NCBI GenBank assembly: GCA_964559455.1
Contig: CAZLHO010000011.1
Coordinates: 1 to 59,636 of the forward strand
Source: CAZLHO01 sp964559455
Lineage (GTDB): Bacteria; Krumholzibacteriota; Krumholzibacteriia; LZORAL124-64-63
Length of the DNA: 59,636 nucleotides
Direction: 5' to 3'
Shown here: in pieces, positions 34,446 to 43,511 of the stretch
How positions within the stretch are numbered: the first letter of the stretch is position 1
How the letters are laid out: the number at the start of each line of letters is the position of its first letter
Notes under the pieces: model-generated
The model's database searches: none
Told to the model about the DNA's origin: nothing
The model's input: the letters and a program-made list of their open reading frames with translations, nothing else
Translations under genes and position numbers: made by a program

Positions 34446-35540
34446 ATGACCCTGGCCTCAGCCGCCAAGCCGAGCCTGGACCTGCTCGCCGCCATGCCCA
34501 AGACCGATCTCCACGTCCACCTGGACGGTTCCCTGCGGCCGGCCACGGTTCGCGAGCTCGCCGCCCGCTACGGGCTGCCCTTCGGCTTCACCACCGACGA
34601 GGACGTCAAGGCCGTCTGCCAGGTTGGCGAGCGCTGCCAGAGCCTCGAGGACTACCTCAAGGTCTTCGACATCACGCTGCAGCTGATGCAGCGCGCCGAC
34701 GACCTGAAGCGCATCGCCTTCGAACTGGCCGAGGACGCCCACCGCGAGAACGTGCGCTACATGGAGGTCCGCTACTCGCCCCTGCTGCACACCCGCGAGG
34801 GCCTGACCGGCGACGAGATCGTGGCCGCGGTACAGGCCGGGCTGGAGGCCGCGCGCAGCCAGTTCGGCATCCTCACCGGCCAGATCATCTGCGGCATCCG
34901 CCACATCCCGCCCGATTCCTCGCTGGAGCTGGCTCGGCTGGCCTGCCGCTGGAAGGGACGCGGGGTCGTGGCCTTCGACCTCGCCGGCGCCGAGAAGGAC
35001 TACCCGGCCAAGGACCATCTGCAGGCCTTCTACACGGTGCTCAACCACAACCTGCCGGTGACGATCCACGCCGGCGAGGCCTTCGGACCGGCCTCGATCC
35101 AGCAGGCCATCCACTACTGCGGCGCGAACCGCATCGGCCACGGCACGCGGCTCATCGAGGATCCCGACCTGATGCAGTGGGTCAACGACCGGCGCATCGC
35201 GGTCGAGGTCTGCCTGGCCAGCAATCTGCAGACCCGCGCCGTCGAGGATCTGCGCTACCATCCGGTGAAACGCTACTACGAGGAAGGCCTGCGCCTGACC
35301 CTGAACACCGACAACCGGCTGGTCTCGGGCACGACCGTCACCCACGAGCTGCAACTGGCCGTCGATCACCTGGACATGACCGAGGAGCAGATCGCCAAGC
35401 TGGTCCTGGACGGGTTCAAGAGCGCGTTCCTGCCCCTGGTCGACAAAGCCAAGCTGATCAACAGGGCGCTCGAGGAGATGACCGCCCTGGGCGTGCGCGG
35501 GGGCGGCGTGATCAGCAGGCGCTGGCGGGCTCAGCTCTGA
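34446..35540 (+). CDS. add: Adenosine deaminase
   Basis: 364 aa zinc amidohydrolase: adenosine to inosine plus ammonia. Zinc and substrate motifs are TDLHVHLDGSLRP, RYMEVRYSPLLH, FDLAGAEKDYP, the HAGE helix (VTIHAGEAFGPASI), RIGHGTRL and LTLNTDNRLVSGT. Placed after ahcY it would pull the S-adenosylhomocysteine hydrolysis forward. Aminofutalosine deaminase of the futalosine menaquinone route is a related alternative that cannot be excluded by eye. CTGGAGGCTCC precedes the ATG. Its 3' end overlaps the convergent UbiA gene by 10 bp. Confidence 0.88.
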   Translation: MTLASAAKPSLDLLAAMPKTDLHVHLDGSLRPATVRELAARYGLPFGFTTDEDVKAVCQVGERCQSLEDYLKVFDITLQLMQRADDLKRIAFELAEDAHRENVRYMEVRYSPLLHTREGLTGDEIVAAVQAGLEAARSQFGILTGQIICGIRHIPPDSSLELARLACRWKGRGVVAFDLAGAEKDYPAKDHLQAFYTVLNHNLPVTIHAGEAFGPASIQQAIHYCGANRIGHGTRLIEDPDLMQWVNDRRIAVEVCLASNLQTRAVEDLRYHPVKRYYEEGLRLTLNTDNRLVSGTTVTHELQLAVDHLDMTEEQIAKLVLDGFKSAFLPLVDKAKLINRALEEMTALGVRGGGVISRRWRAQL

Positions 35541-36493
35541 CCGCCGGCCCACCAGGGGCCGAAGCGTGCGGCCACCACCGCCAGATCCACGAGCGCCCAG
35601 ACCAGCAGGGCGATGTACATCCAGCGCTCATGGTCCCCTTCGCCCATCGCCGGTCCGCGCCGGCGCCACATCCCCAGCATCACGTTCCAGGCCACCGCCG
35701 CCCCCAGCAGGGGCAGGGCGCCCCCGCCCGGCGGCGGGCTCCAGGCCTGCCCGGCGGCGAGCAGGCAGAAGGCGGCGGCGACCCCCAGCAGGATCGCCAG
35801 CAACAGCGAGCGGCGGACGCCGAGCGCCGTGGCCAGGGTGCGGTCGCCGCGCTCGCGGTCGGACCGGATCTGGTAGAGCTGGGTGAGCGGGTAGAACGAT
35901 CCGAAGAGCAGGGCGAAGCCGCAGGTCAGGTACCAGCCGTCGGGGCCCGGGCCGCCGGCGGCCGCGCCGGCCGCGGCCCGGCCCACGAAGAGGCCGGCCA
36001 GGGTGGTGCCGGCGCCGTAGCCGACCATGTTCACGGCCAGGTCCCAGCCGGCGCGGGACTTCAGGCGGACGGCCGGGTGGGAGTAGAGGACCGAGAGCGC
36101 GACGCAGGCCGCCGTGACGATCCCGAAGGACGGGGCCACGGTCCAGGCGGCCGCCGCTCCGGCCAGCATCAGCAGCAGTCCCGTGCGCGCCAGCCCGGGC
36201 GGCGGCGGGGGAGGATCGTCGAGGTAGGCCACGCCCTGCTCGTCGCGGTCGAAGGCGCTGTTGAAGGCCAGGGTGCCGCCGTTCAGCCCCAGCACCCAGG
36301 CGGCCCAGCCCAGCAGGATCTCGCGCAGTCCCGGCAGGCGCCCGCCGGCCAGGGCCTGCGCCAGGGCGGGCGCGGCGACGACGCCGACCAGGAACTGGAC
36401 CGTCAGGATGGGCCACTGGCGGGGACGCAGGAAGAGAACGTGGTCGAAGGCGTCGCCGAACCAGCGCCGGCCCAGGCTGCGTGCGCGGTACAT
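35531..36493 (-). CDS. UbiA-family membrane prenyltransferase
   Basis: 320 aa, about eight hydrophobic helices. First Asp-rich motif NGGTLAFNSAFDRDEQGVAY and second motif YQIRSDRERGDRTLATALG are the two magnesium-diphosphate sites of UbiA enzymes, although the first begins NSAFD where NDYFD is usual. Attaches a prenyl chain to an aromatic or other acceptor (quinone, haem or lipid); the acceptor is unknown. Three genes (spoU, DUF116, ubiA) run together on this strand with 4 and 9 nt junctions. Confidence 0.82.
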   Translation of the reverse strand: MYRARSLGRRWFGDAFDHVLFLRPRQWPILTVQFLVGVVAAPALAQALAGGRLPGLREILLGWAAWVLGLNGGTLAFNSAFDRDEQGVAYLDDPPPPPPGLARTGLLLMLAGAAAAWTVAPSFGIVTAACVALSVLYSHPAVRLKSRAGWDLAVNMVGYGAGTTLAGLFVGRAAAGAAAGGPGPDGWYLTCGFALLFGSFYPLTQLYQIRSDRERGDRTLATALGVRRSLLLAILLGVAAAFCLLAAGQAWSPPPGGGALPLLGAAVAWNVMLGMWRRRGPAMGEGDHERWMYIALLVWALVDLAVVAARFGPWWAGGQS

Positions 36494-36502
36494 GCGCCCC
36501 CC

Positions 36503-37114
36503 TCAGCGGCCGCCGGCCCCGGAGGGCGGCAGCGGGCAGGGGGTGTCGGCGGCGGCGGGGACTGCGGGCCGGGGCGCGGGCGTCCGCCCGGTGATCCGGC
36601 GCAGGTGTTCCTCGAACCAGGCGGGATCGAAGGTGCAGTCGACGCAGGGGCGATCGGTCTCGACGAGGGGGGTGAGCAGGGCGGGCGTCTCGGGCACGCT
36701 GCGCAGGGCCTTGATCATGCGGTCGTCGCAGGCCGTCGCCAGGATCAGGTCGGGCCGTTCGCGGCGGGCCATGGCGAAGGCGATGTGGCTGCGGAAAGCG
36801 ACCAGCGACCGCACGCCGTAGTCCTCGGTCAGGCGGGCCATGTCGCCGAGCAGGCAGGCCCGGCATTCCAGGCAGGCGCTCATCTCGCCGCCGAGATCGA
36901 CACGGCAGCCCCGCTTCTTCACGCAGCGGGGCAGGATCAGCAGCATCGTGCGCGGGGGGTGGCCGGCCAGGTGGGCCAGCACACGGCTGTTCTGCGCCTC
37001 GACCAGGAAGCGGATCAGGCGGGACTCGGCGTCGCCCAGGGGGCGCAGCAGCCGACGCAGGAGCGCCACGCCGGTCACGAAGGACTTGTGTCGCCAGGGA
37101 GTGCGCCAGCTCAT
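36503..37114 (-). CDS. DUF116 family cysteine-rich protein
   Basis: 203 aa. After an N-terminal helix region come LLILPRCVKKRGCRVD and SACLECRACLLGDMARL, the DUF116 cysteine pattern, then ILATACDDRMIKALRSVP and PLVETDRPCVDC. The cysteines suggest Fe-S or metal binding. Biochemical function is not known. ATG at 37114 overlaps the spoU stop (ATGA) and has GGAGG at 8 bases; a GTG at 37147 is an alternative. Pro-rich C-terminus. Confidence 0.8.
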   Translation of the reverse strand: MSWRTPWRHKSFVTGVALLRRLLRPLGDAESRLIRFLVEAQNSRVLAHLAGHPPRTMLLILPRCVKKRGCRVDLGGEMSACLECRACLLGDMARLTEDYGVRSLVAFRSHIAFAMARRERPDLILATACDDRMIKALRSVPETPALLTPLVETDRPCVDCTFDPAWFEEHLRRITGRTPAPRPAVPAAADTPCPLPPSGAGGR

Positions 37115-37668
37115 CGGCCCGCCTCCGCGCTTCGCGCCCGCAGCCACAGCCGCCGCATCTCGAAGGCCATCAGGCCGAAACTCACGGCGACGTTGAGGGA
37201 TTGCTTGGCTCCGCTCATCGGGATCTCCACGCGGACGTCCGCGGCCTCGGCCACGGCGGCGGACACCCCGCGCACCTCGTGGCCGACCACGAAGCAGGCG
37301 GGAAAGACGGGGTCGAGCTGATCGAAGGGCCGGGCGTCGGGCGTCTGTTCCAGGGCGATCACGCGCACGCCCGACGCGCGCAGGTGCTCCACCGCCGCCC
37401 GGCTGTCCGGCCAGTAGTCCCAGGGCACGGTCTCGGTGGCGCCCAGGGCCGTCTTCTCCATGTCGGGCCGGGGCGGGGTCGCCGTCATCCCGCAGAGGAA
37501 GAGCCCGCTCAGGGAGGCGGCGTCCGCGCTGCGGAACATCGAACCCACGTTCCAGACGCTGCGCACGTTGTCCAGCAGCGCGAAGACGGGAGCCCGGCGC
37601 AGGTCCGCGGCGTCGGCCAGGGGCAGCCGGTTGCGGGGGCCGGGGACGGTGTCGGAATCGGGGCGCAT
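37111..37668 (-). CDS. TrmH/SpoU-family RNA 2'-O-methyltransferase
   Basis: 185 aa SPOUT enzyme. Motif 1 LLDNVRSVWNVGSMFRSADA, motif 2 FVVGHEVRGVSAAVAE, motif 3 VEIPMSGAKQSLNVAVSFGL. It methylates a ribose 2'-OH in tRNA or rRNA; the target base is unknown, and there is no L30e-like N-terminal domain. ATG at 37668 chosen because similarity starts soon after; a TTG at 37743 would add 25 non-conserved residues. Confidence 0.88.
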   Translation of the reverse strand: MRPDSDTVPGPRNRLPLADAADLRRAPVFALLDNVRSVWNVGSMFRSADAASLSGLFLCGMTATPPRPDMEKTALGATETVPWDYWPDSRAAVEHLRASGVRVIALEQTPDARPFDQLDPVFPACFVVGHEVRGVSAAVAEAADVRVEIPMSGAKQSLNVAVSFGLMAFEMRRLWLRARSAEAGR

Positions 37669-37862
37669 GGCATCGCGACGGGGCGGCGGCGGCGTGCTCC
37701 GCGACGTCCCGCTAATGATGCCGACAACTGCGGGGATCCGCAACCAGGACTTCGTCGTCGTTGAAGGCTAAATCGGGACTCGCGGCGGCCGATACACTGA
37801 TGGAGCGCGGACACCCCGGCCGCTACCCATCATCGCCGAACCGAAAAGGGCCGATCATCCCG

Positions 37863-39260
37863 ATGAATCGCCAGACGTGTACTCTTTGCATCATCGCGCG
37901 GGACGAGGAAGCGACAATCGGGCAGACCATCAAGTCGGCTCTGGCCGTCAGCGACGAGATCGTCGTCGTCGACACCGGGTCCGCCGACAACACCCGCCTG
38001 ATCGCCGAGGGCTACGGCGCCAAGATCGTCGACGCCCCCTGGTCGGACGACTTCGCCGCCGCCCGCAACGCAGGCCTCGAGGCCGCCGGCAGCGACTGGA
38101 TCCTGGTCCTCGACGCCGACGAACGGCTGCAGCCGGTGCGCCCGGTGGAGTTCCGTAAGCTGCTCTCGGACGACGGGGTGGCCGGCTACCGGGTCCGCAT
38201 CCTGGCGGCGGAGGGCGCCGCGGCCGAGCCCGCCAGCGGCGAGACACTTCGCCTCTTCCGCAACCACCCCCATGTGCGTTACTGTTACCCGATCCATGAG
38301 CGGATCGGGATCGCCCTGGCCAACTGGGGCGAGGCCCGGGGGCTGCGCGTGGCCGATTCGGTCCTCGCCGTCCGCCACGACCCCGGCGGCGACGGGAAGG
38401 CTTCCGCCCGGCACGAGCGGAACCTGCGCATCCTGCAGCAGGCCCTGGCCGAGTATCCCTACGAGCCCTACTTCGCCTACCGGCTGGGCTGCGCCACGCT
38501 GACGACGGACGGGGACGACGCGCTGCCCGTGGCCGGCCTCGCCGCTTCCGCGGCGCCGCTGGCGAGGGCCTGGGGGATCGTGGCGGGAATGGCGCCCGCC
38601 GACGCGGCCCTGCTGGACTACGGTCCCGACCTCGCCCGACGCCTGGCGGCCGCCCACACCGCGCTGGAACGACACGCCGAGGCGCTTTCGGTGGCCACCG
38701 CGGCGAGGGCGATCTTCCGGGAAGACCCGGAACTCGACCTCCGCTGGGCGGCGGTGGTCGTCCGCGGCCTGGGCGGCGAGGAGGCCCCCGACGACGCCTT
38801 CGCCGGCCTGGCCGACGCGGCGGAGCGGATCCTGGACGAGGCGGCCGGGGGCGGGGAGCCCGACGGGGCGATCACCGGCCGACGCCGTTTTGCCCTCTGC
38901 CTGCTGGGCGAGCTGGCCCTGTGGCGAGGCCGGAACGATGCCGCCGCCGGGTTTTTCGAGGCCAGCCTGGCCGGCGACGAGGCCTACGCGCCGGGATGGC
39001 GCGGCCTGGGCGATTGCGCTCGCCGGGGCGGCGACCCGCGACGCGCCCTGGGGCTCTACCTGCGCGCCGTGACGGCGAGCGAGCTCGACTACCGGTCCTG
39101 GCTGCGCGGCAGCCGAGTGCTGACCGAGCTGGGCTTCAACGACAACGCGGCCAGCTGGCTGCAGAAGCATCGCAGCGGTTTCCCGGAGCATCCCCCGGCC
39201 CGGGCGGAAGGGGTGCCCGACGCCGCGGACGTCCCCACTCCCGAAACGCTGCGGGTCTGA
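37863..39260 (+). CDS. Glycosyltransferase family 2 with C-terminal TPR region
   Basis: 465 aa. GT-A domain, residues 1-220: TLCIIARDEEATIGQTIKSA, EIVVVDTGSADNTRLIAE, DDFAAARNAGLEAAGSDWIL and the metal-binding VLDADERLQP. The rest is helical with TPR-like spacing (GELALWRGRNDAAAGFFEAS, APGWRGLGDCARRGGDPRRA). This SunS-like arrangement occurs in enzymes that glycosylate peptides or surface polymers; acceptor unknown. ATG at 37863 is preferred to the far-upstream in-frame start at 37761. Confidence 0.85.
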   Translation: MNRQTCTLCIIARDEEATIGQTIKSALAVSDEIVVVDTGSADNTRLIAEGYGAKIVDAPWSDDFAAARNAGLEAAGSDWILVLDADERLQPVRPVEFRKLLSDDGVAGYRVRILAAEGAAAEPASGETLRLFRNHPHVRYCYPIHERIGIALANWGEARGLRVADSVLAVRHDPGGDGKASARHERNLRILQQALAEYPYEPYFAYRLGCATLTTDGDDALPVAGLAASAAPLARAWGIVAGMAPADAALLDYGPDLARRLAAAHTALERHAEALSVATAARAIFREDPELDLRWAAVVVRGLGGEEAPDDAFAGLADAAERILDEAAGGGEPDGAITGRRRFALCLLGELALWRGRNDAAAGFFEASLAGDEAYAPGWRGLGDCARRGGDPRRALGLYLRAVTASELDYRSWLRGSRVLTELGFNDNAASWLQKHRSGFPEHPPARAEGVPDAADVPTPETLRV

Positions 39261-39276
39261 GCCCGCGCCCGAGGCC

Positions 39277-40668
39277 ATGAACAGAGAAGAAACGACATCG
39301 GCGCGGGGCCACGCCCCGGGACATTTTCCCGCCCATCAGCGGGTCTTCTCCAACCGCAACCTGCGGCTGGAGTCGATCGCGGCCATCGGTTTCGACATGG
39401 ACCACACGATCGCGCTCTACGATTCGAGCGTCTTCGAGAAGCTCTGCTTCGATCTGGCCGTCGCGATGCTGGTGGAGCGGAAGGGCTACCCCGAGGCGAT
39501 CCGGGAGGTGTCCTACGACCGCACCGCCATCGTCCGCGGCCTGATCGTGGACCGCCGCCAGGGCAACGTGCTGAAGGTCGACGCCTACGGTTACGTGGCG
39601 CGCGTACGGCACGGCGGCCGCCTGCTCACGCGCGACGAACGGAGGCGCGCCTACAAGCGAGGCCGCATCCGCCTCAGCCCCCAGCGCTACCGCGTCGTCG
39701 ACACCCTCTTCGACCTGCCCGAGGGCTCGCTCTACACGGCCCTGGTCGCCTTGAAGGATTCGCAACCCGAACTGATCCGCGCCAGCTACCGCGTGCTCTT
39801 CAACGACATCCGCGACGCGATCGACACCATCCACCGCGACGGCACCCTGAAGCGACGGATCATGGCCGATCTGGGCCGCTACTTCGTCCGCGACGACAGG
39901 CTGCCGCGCACGCTCGAGCGCTTCCGCGAGGCCGGCAAGCGTCTCTTCCTGCTGACCAATTCGGAGCCCGACTACACCGGCGCCGTGATGAGCTACGTGC
40001 TCGGCGGCGACCCGGGCCGGTGGGAGGACTACTTCGACCTGGTGGTCTGCACCTCGCGCAAGCCGGGCTTCTTCGTCCAGAAGGGACGGGGCCGGTCGCA
40101 GCCCCGGGGCGAGCTGCCGACGATCCCCAACCGCCGGGGCCACTGCTACACCGGCGGCGACGCCTTCTTCCTGGAGTCGAAGATCGGCGCCTTCGGCGAC
40201 GGCATCCTCTACTTCGGCGACCATACCTACGGCGACATCCTGCGCAGCAAGAAGAGCGTCGGCTGGCGCACGGCCATGATCGTGCCGGAGGTCGAGTCGG
40301 AGATCCTGGCCGCGTCCCCGGTGCGCGACGCCGTCCGCGCCCTGGCCGAGGTCGAGATCACCCTGGAGGACCTTTCGCTCGAGCGCGACCGTCTGCAGTC
40401 CCGCGGCGCGGCGGAAGCCGAGGTGGCGTCGGTCCAGGACTTCCGCGAGGCTTCCCTGGCCCGGCGATCGGTGCTGCAGCGCCGCATCGCCACGGTGCAG
40501 AACCCCTACTGGGGCTCGCTCTTCCGCGAGGGGCGCGCCCTGAGCCGCTTCGGCGCCCAGATCCGCGACGTGGCCTGCATCTACACCAGCCGCGTCAGCA
40601 ACCTGGCGCGCTATCCGGTCGACAAGTTCTTCGCCAGCCCCCGGGAGCTCATGCCGCACGAGGACTGA
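39277..40668 (+). CDS. HAD-superfamily 5'-nucleotidase (cN-II-like)
   Basis: 463 aa. HAD motif I IGFDMDHTIALY, motif II LFLLTNSEPDYT, motif III/IV LYFGDHTYGDILRSKKSVGW. This is the purine 5'-nucleotidase (cytosolic II) branch, which hydrolyses IMP/GMP-type nucleotides. The 16-bp gap after the GT2 gene suggests co-transcription. The N-terminal HAPGHFPAHQRVFSNRNLRL is a family-like lead-in. Substrate specificity is inferred from family only. Confidence 0.85.
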   Translation: MNREETTSARGHAPGHFPAHQRVFSNRNLRLESIAAIGFDMDHTIALYDSSVFEKLCFDLAVAMLVERKGYPEAIREVSYDRTAIVRGLIVDRRQGNVLKVDAYGYVARVRHGGRLLTRDERRRAYKRGRIRLSPQRYRVVDTLFDLPEGSLYTALVALKDSQPELIRASYRVLFNDIRDAIDTIHRDGTLKRRIMADLGRYFVRDDRLPRTLERFREAGKRLFLLTNSEPDYTGAVMSYVLGGDPGRWEDYFDLVVCTSRKPGFFVQKGRGRSQPRGELPTIPNRRGHCYTGGDAFFLESKIGAFGDGILYFGDHTYGDILRSKKSVGWRTAMIVPEVESEILAASPVRDAVRALAEVEITLEDLSLERDRLQSRGAAEAEVASVQDFREASLARRSVLQRRIATVQNPYWGSLFREGRALSRFGAQIRDVACIYTSRVSNLARYPVDKFFASPRELMPHED

Positions 40669-40794
40669 GACGCCCGATTCTGCTGGAAGCCGCCTTTTCG
40701 ACATGTTAAGATTCCTCGCGGCGACCTGGCCTGTCGCCGTAATGCGATCTATTCCAATCAGTTGCCTGAGCCGCTGCCTTAGTCGGGAGGAATC

Positions 40795-41865
40795 ATGCTT
40801 GGGACGAACAACGTCCTCGTAGTGGGGACCGGGACCATCGGCGAGCCCCTGATCGGTCTGCTCTGTCACTTCAAGGACCAGCTCGGGATCGACGACGTCC
40901 TCTTCCACAAGAACACGCCGCTGCTGAACGACCGGAGCAAGGTCCAGAACCTGATCCGGCGCGGCGCGCACACCGTCTCGCACAAGGAGAAGATCGAGGA
41001 GTTCAAGAGCATCGGCATCACCGTCGACATGCCGCTGGACGAGGCGATGGCCGCGTCGCGGGTGATCATCGACTGCACGCCGATGGGCAACGAGATGAAG
41101 GAGAAGTGGTACCGGAAGTACGAGGAGAACACCGACCTCTTCGTCGCCCAGGGCAGCGAATTCGGCTTCGGCAAGCAGTACGCCCGCGGGATCAACGACA
41201 CCGTGCTGGACCACGAGACCGACAAGTACCTTCAGATCGTCAGCTGCAACACGCACAACCTCTCGCTGATCATCGACATGATGGGCCTCGGCGACGAGGG
41301 CCCGGACAACCTCGTCGAGGGCCGCTTCGTCTGCATCCGCCGCTCCAACGACATCAGCCAGGACGACAAGTTCGTGCCCAGCCCCGAGGTCGGCGGCCAC
41401 AAGGATGCGCGCTTCGGCACCCATCACGCCCGCGACGCCTGGCATCTCTTCGGCACCATGGGCCACGACCTCAACCTGTTCTCGTCGGCCATGAAGCTCA
41501 ACACGAACTTCATGCACGTCCTGCAGTTCCACCTGAAGGTGAAGAAACCGACGTCGGCCGAGGAGCTGATCCGGCGCTGCGAGGAGAACGACCGCGTGGC
41601 CATGACCTACAAGAAGACCGCCAACTCGATCTTCTCGTTCGGCCGCGACCACGGATTCTACGGGCGCATCCTCAACCAGACCGTGATCCCCTACAACGGC
41701 ATCCACGTCTCCGAGGACGGCCGCGGGATCACCGGCTTCTGCTTCACGCCCCAGGACGGGAACAGCCTGCTCAGTTCGGTGGCCGCTGCGATCTGGGCCC
41801 TGTATCCCGACACCTACAGCCGCATCATCCAGTGCCTGAACACCTACTTCTTCAACGAGGTCTGA
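40795..41865 (+). CDS. Class-II (archaeal-type) GAPDH-like oxidoreductase
   Basis: 356 aa. Rossmann start VLVVGTGTIGEPLIGLL, VIIDCTPMGNEMKEKWY, and the catalytic-type segment IVSCNTHNLS (C151) correspond to the archaeal GAPDH layout (SCNTTGL). A distal HH pair (210-211) sits where archaeal enzymes have SHHGPD. The spacing Cys151-His210 resembles Cys140-His219 of Methanothermus GAPDH, but the remainder is divergent. It may be a GAPDH paralogue with another substrate. GGGAGGAATC precedes the ATG. A 7-bp hairpin at 40719-40739 lies in the 126-bp upstream gap. Confidence 0.6.
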   Translation: MLGTNNVLVVGTGTIGEPLIGLLCHFKDQLGIDDVLFHKNTPLLNDRSKVQNLIRRGAHTVSHKEKIEEFKSIGITVDMPLDEAMAASRVIIDCTPMGNEMKEKWYRKYEENTDLFVAQGSEFGFGKQYARGINDTVLDHETDKYLQIVSCNTHNLSLIIDMMGLGDEGPDNLVEGRFVCIRRSNDISQDDKFVPSPEVGGHKDARFGTHHARDAWHLFGTMGHDLNLFSSAMKLNTNFMHVLQFHLKVKKPTSAEELIRRCEENDRVAMTYKKTANSIFSFGRDHGFYGRILNQTVIPYNGIHVSEDGRGITGFCFTPQDGNSLLSSVAAAIWALYPDTYSRIIQCLNTYFFNEV

Positions 41866-41912
41866 TCCCGGAACCGGGCCGAGGGAAGAAGGACAGCGGC
41901 AGGACGAAGAGA

Positions 41913-41940
41913 ACGGCGCCCCGCGCGAGCGGGGCGCCGT
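41913..41940 (+). terminator. Terminator between the convergent GAPDH-like and TPR genes
   Basis: Perfect 12-bp stem ACGGCGCCCCGC (41913-41924)/GCGGGGCGCCGT (41929-41940) with a GCGA (GNRA) tetraloop. Confidence 0.75.
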
Positions 41941-41971
41941 CCGTATCTCCGTCCCGGTCGCGCCGGGGAAC

Positions 41972-43453
41972 TCAGCCCTGCAGGGCGGCCATCTGCTCGG
42001 CCAGGCGGCTCTCCATCTCCGCGGCCGTGGCGATGGCCGGCAGGCCGGGATCGGCCTCGGCGAGCATCACCAGCAGCCGGTCCAGCGCGGCCCGGGCCTC
42101 GGTCGGCCGCTGGAGGTCCAGGGCCGCCCGCCCCCACACCAGCAGCGAGGGGATGTCGTTGGGGTTCGAGGACAGCGCTTCCTTGGCCAGCTTGCGGGCC
42201 CTGGCGGGATCGCCGGTCTTCAACAGCGACTCAGCGAGGAAGATCCGCGTCGTGCGCAACTGGTGGGGCGGCCGATCCTTGGTCAGCTTCAGCATCTCGC
42301 CCCACTCGGCGGCCGCCGTCTCGTAGTCCGCCACGGCCGTGGCCTCGAAAGCCGCATACTGGTGGCCCAGGATCTCCAGGTTCTCGCGGACCCGGGCGTT
42401 CCGCTTGAAGATATCGCTGGCGCGGAGGGTGTCCGCGAAGGCGGCGAACTCGGCCCGTCCGCCCTCGATGTCGCGGCGGCCCGCGGCCAGCATCGCCTTC
42501 AGGTACAGGGCCGTGTAGGGCTCGGCCCGGGGGATCTGCGATTCCAGAGCCGCCATGGCCTCGTCGTACATCTTCAGGCGGAAGAGGGTCCCCGCCACGA
42601 GTTCGTCGATGCGCTGCTCGAAGTTCGTGCCGGCGATCTGCGATCGGACCTCCTTGAGCAGCTGCTGTCCCTTGATGATCTGGCCCTTTTCCAGGTAGAT
42701 CTGCCCCAGGTTGATCAGCGAGTAGAAGAAGTCGGGCTGGACCTTGATGGCCTGGCGGAATTCCTTGGCCGCCTCGTCGTACTGGCCCGACCAGAGCAGG
42801 ACCTCGCCCAGGGAGTCGTGGGGGTTGGCCAGGTCGGGGGCCAGGAAGGCGTACTTCTTCAGGTAGGCCACGGCCTGGTCGTAGTCGCCGTCGTTGGCGG
42901 CGGCGTAGCCCAGCTGGTTGTAGGCCACGGCGTAGTTGGGCTCTATCTCGAGCATGTGGCGGTAGACGTCGGACGCGGCGGGGTCGTTCTGGTTGAAGAG
43001 CTGCGCGGCCTTGACGCTGAGCACCAGCAGATCGTCGGGCTGGCGCGGCTCGATCCACGACAGCATCGAGTCGCGTTCCTCGGGGGCGGTGCCGACCATG
43101 CTGGCCAGGTAGAGCTGCGTCTTCACCCGCTGGATGTCGTCGTCGATGGTGGCGACCAGTTCGTTGGCCCGTTCGGCCTGCGCGGCGGCCTCGTCGTTGC
43201 GGCCCATGCGGTAGAGCAGGGCGGCGTAGAGGGCCCGGCCCATGGCGAAGTCGGGATCCTCCTCGACGCAGGCGGCCAGGACCGTCTCGGCGGCGGCGTA
43301 CTTGAACGAGTTCAAGTCGGCGAAGCCCTGCTGGAAGAGCTCGTAGGAGCGGGGCGTGGCCGTCTTGAACTGCTGGTCGCTCCGGGCGAAGAGGGCGAAG
43401 GCCGCGATCGCGGCGAAGGCCACGATCACGAGCGCCAGCATGGTTTTCCTCAT
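41972..43453 (-). CDS. TPR-repeat protein with N-terminal membrane anchor
   Basis: 493 aa. One N-terminal hydrophobic helix (MLALVIVAFAAIAAFALFA) and then TPR units through the protein (YNQLGYAAANDGDYDQAVAY, PHDSLGEVLLWSGQYDEAAK, LINLGQIYLEKGQIIKGQQL). Probably a periplasmic or membrane-tethered scaffold. Function unknown. ATG at 43453 has AGGAG 8 bases upstream; the 26-residue extension is not signal-like. It is 58 bp downstream of the SpoIIE phosphatase gene and likely co-transcribed. Confidence 0.78.
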   Translation of the reverse strand: MRKTMLALVIVAFAAIAAFALFARSDQQFKTATPRSYELFQQGFADLNSFKYAAAETVLAACVEEDPDFAMGRALYAALLYRMGRNDEAAAQAERANELVATIDDDIQRVKTQLYLASMVGTAPEERDSMLSWIEPRQPDDLLVLSVKAAQLFNQNDPAASDVYRHMLEIEPNYAVAYNQLGYAAANDGDYDQAVAYLKKYAFLAPDLANPHDSLGEVLLWSGQYDEAAKEFRQAIKVQPDFFYSLINLGQIYLEKGQIIKGQQLLKEVRSQIAGTNFEQRIDELVAGTLFRLKMYDEAMAALESQIPRAEPYTALYLKAMLAAGRRDIEGGRAEFAAFADTLRASDIFKRNARVRENLEILGHQYAAFEATAVADYETAAAEWGEMLKLTKDRPPHQLRTTRIFLAESLLKTGDPARARKLAKEALSSNPNDIPSLLVWGRAALDLQRPTEARAALDRLLVMLAEADPGLPAIATAAEMESRLAEQMAALQG

Positions 43454-43511
43454 GTGATCGACTCCTGTTGTTGCCCGGGCGCACGACGGCGCGCCAGAAC
43501 TGTCCAACTTT

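Noticed and set aside
34214..34546. Minus-strand ORF of 110 codons across the add leader
   Set aside because: No ribosome-binding site, no similarity, overlaps the conserved start of add; the region is better explained as RNA structure and promoter.
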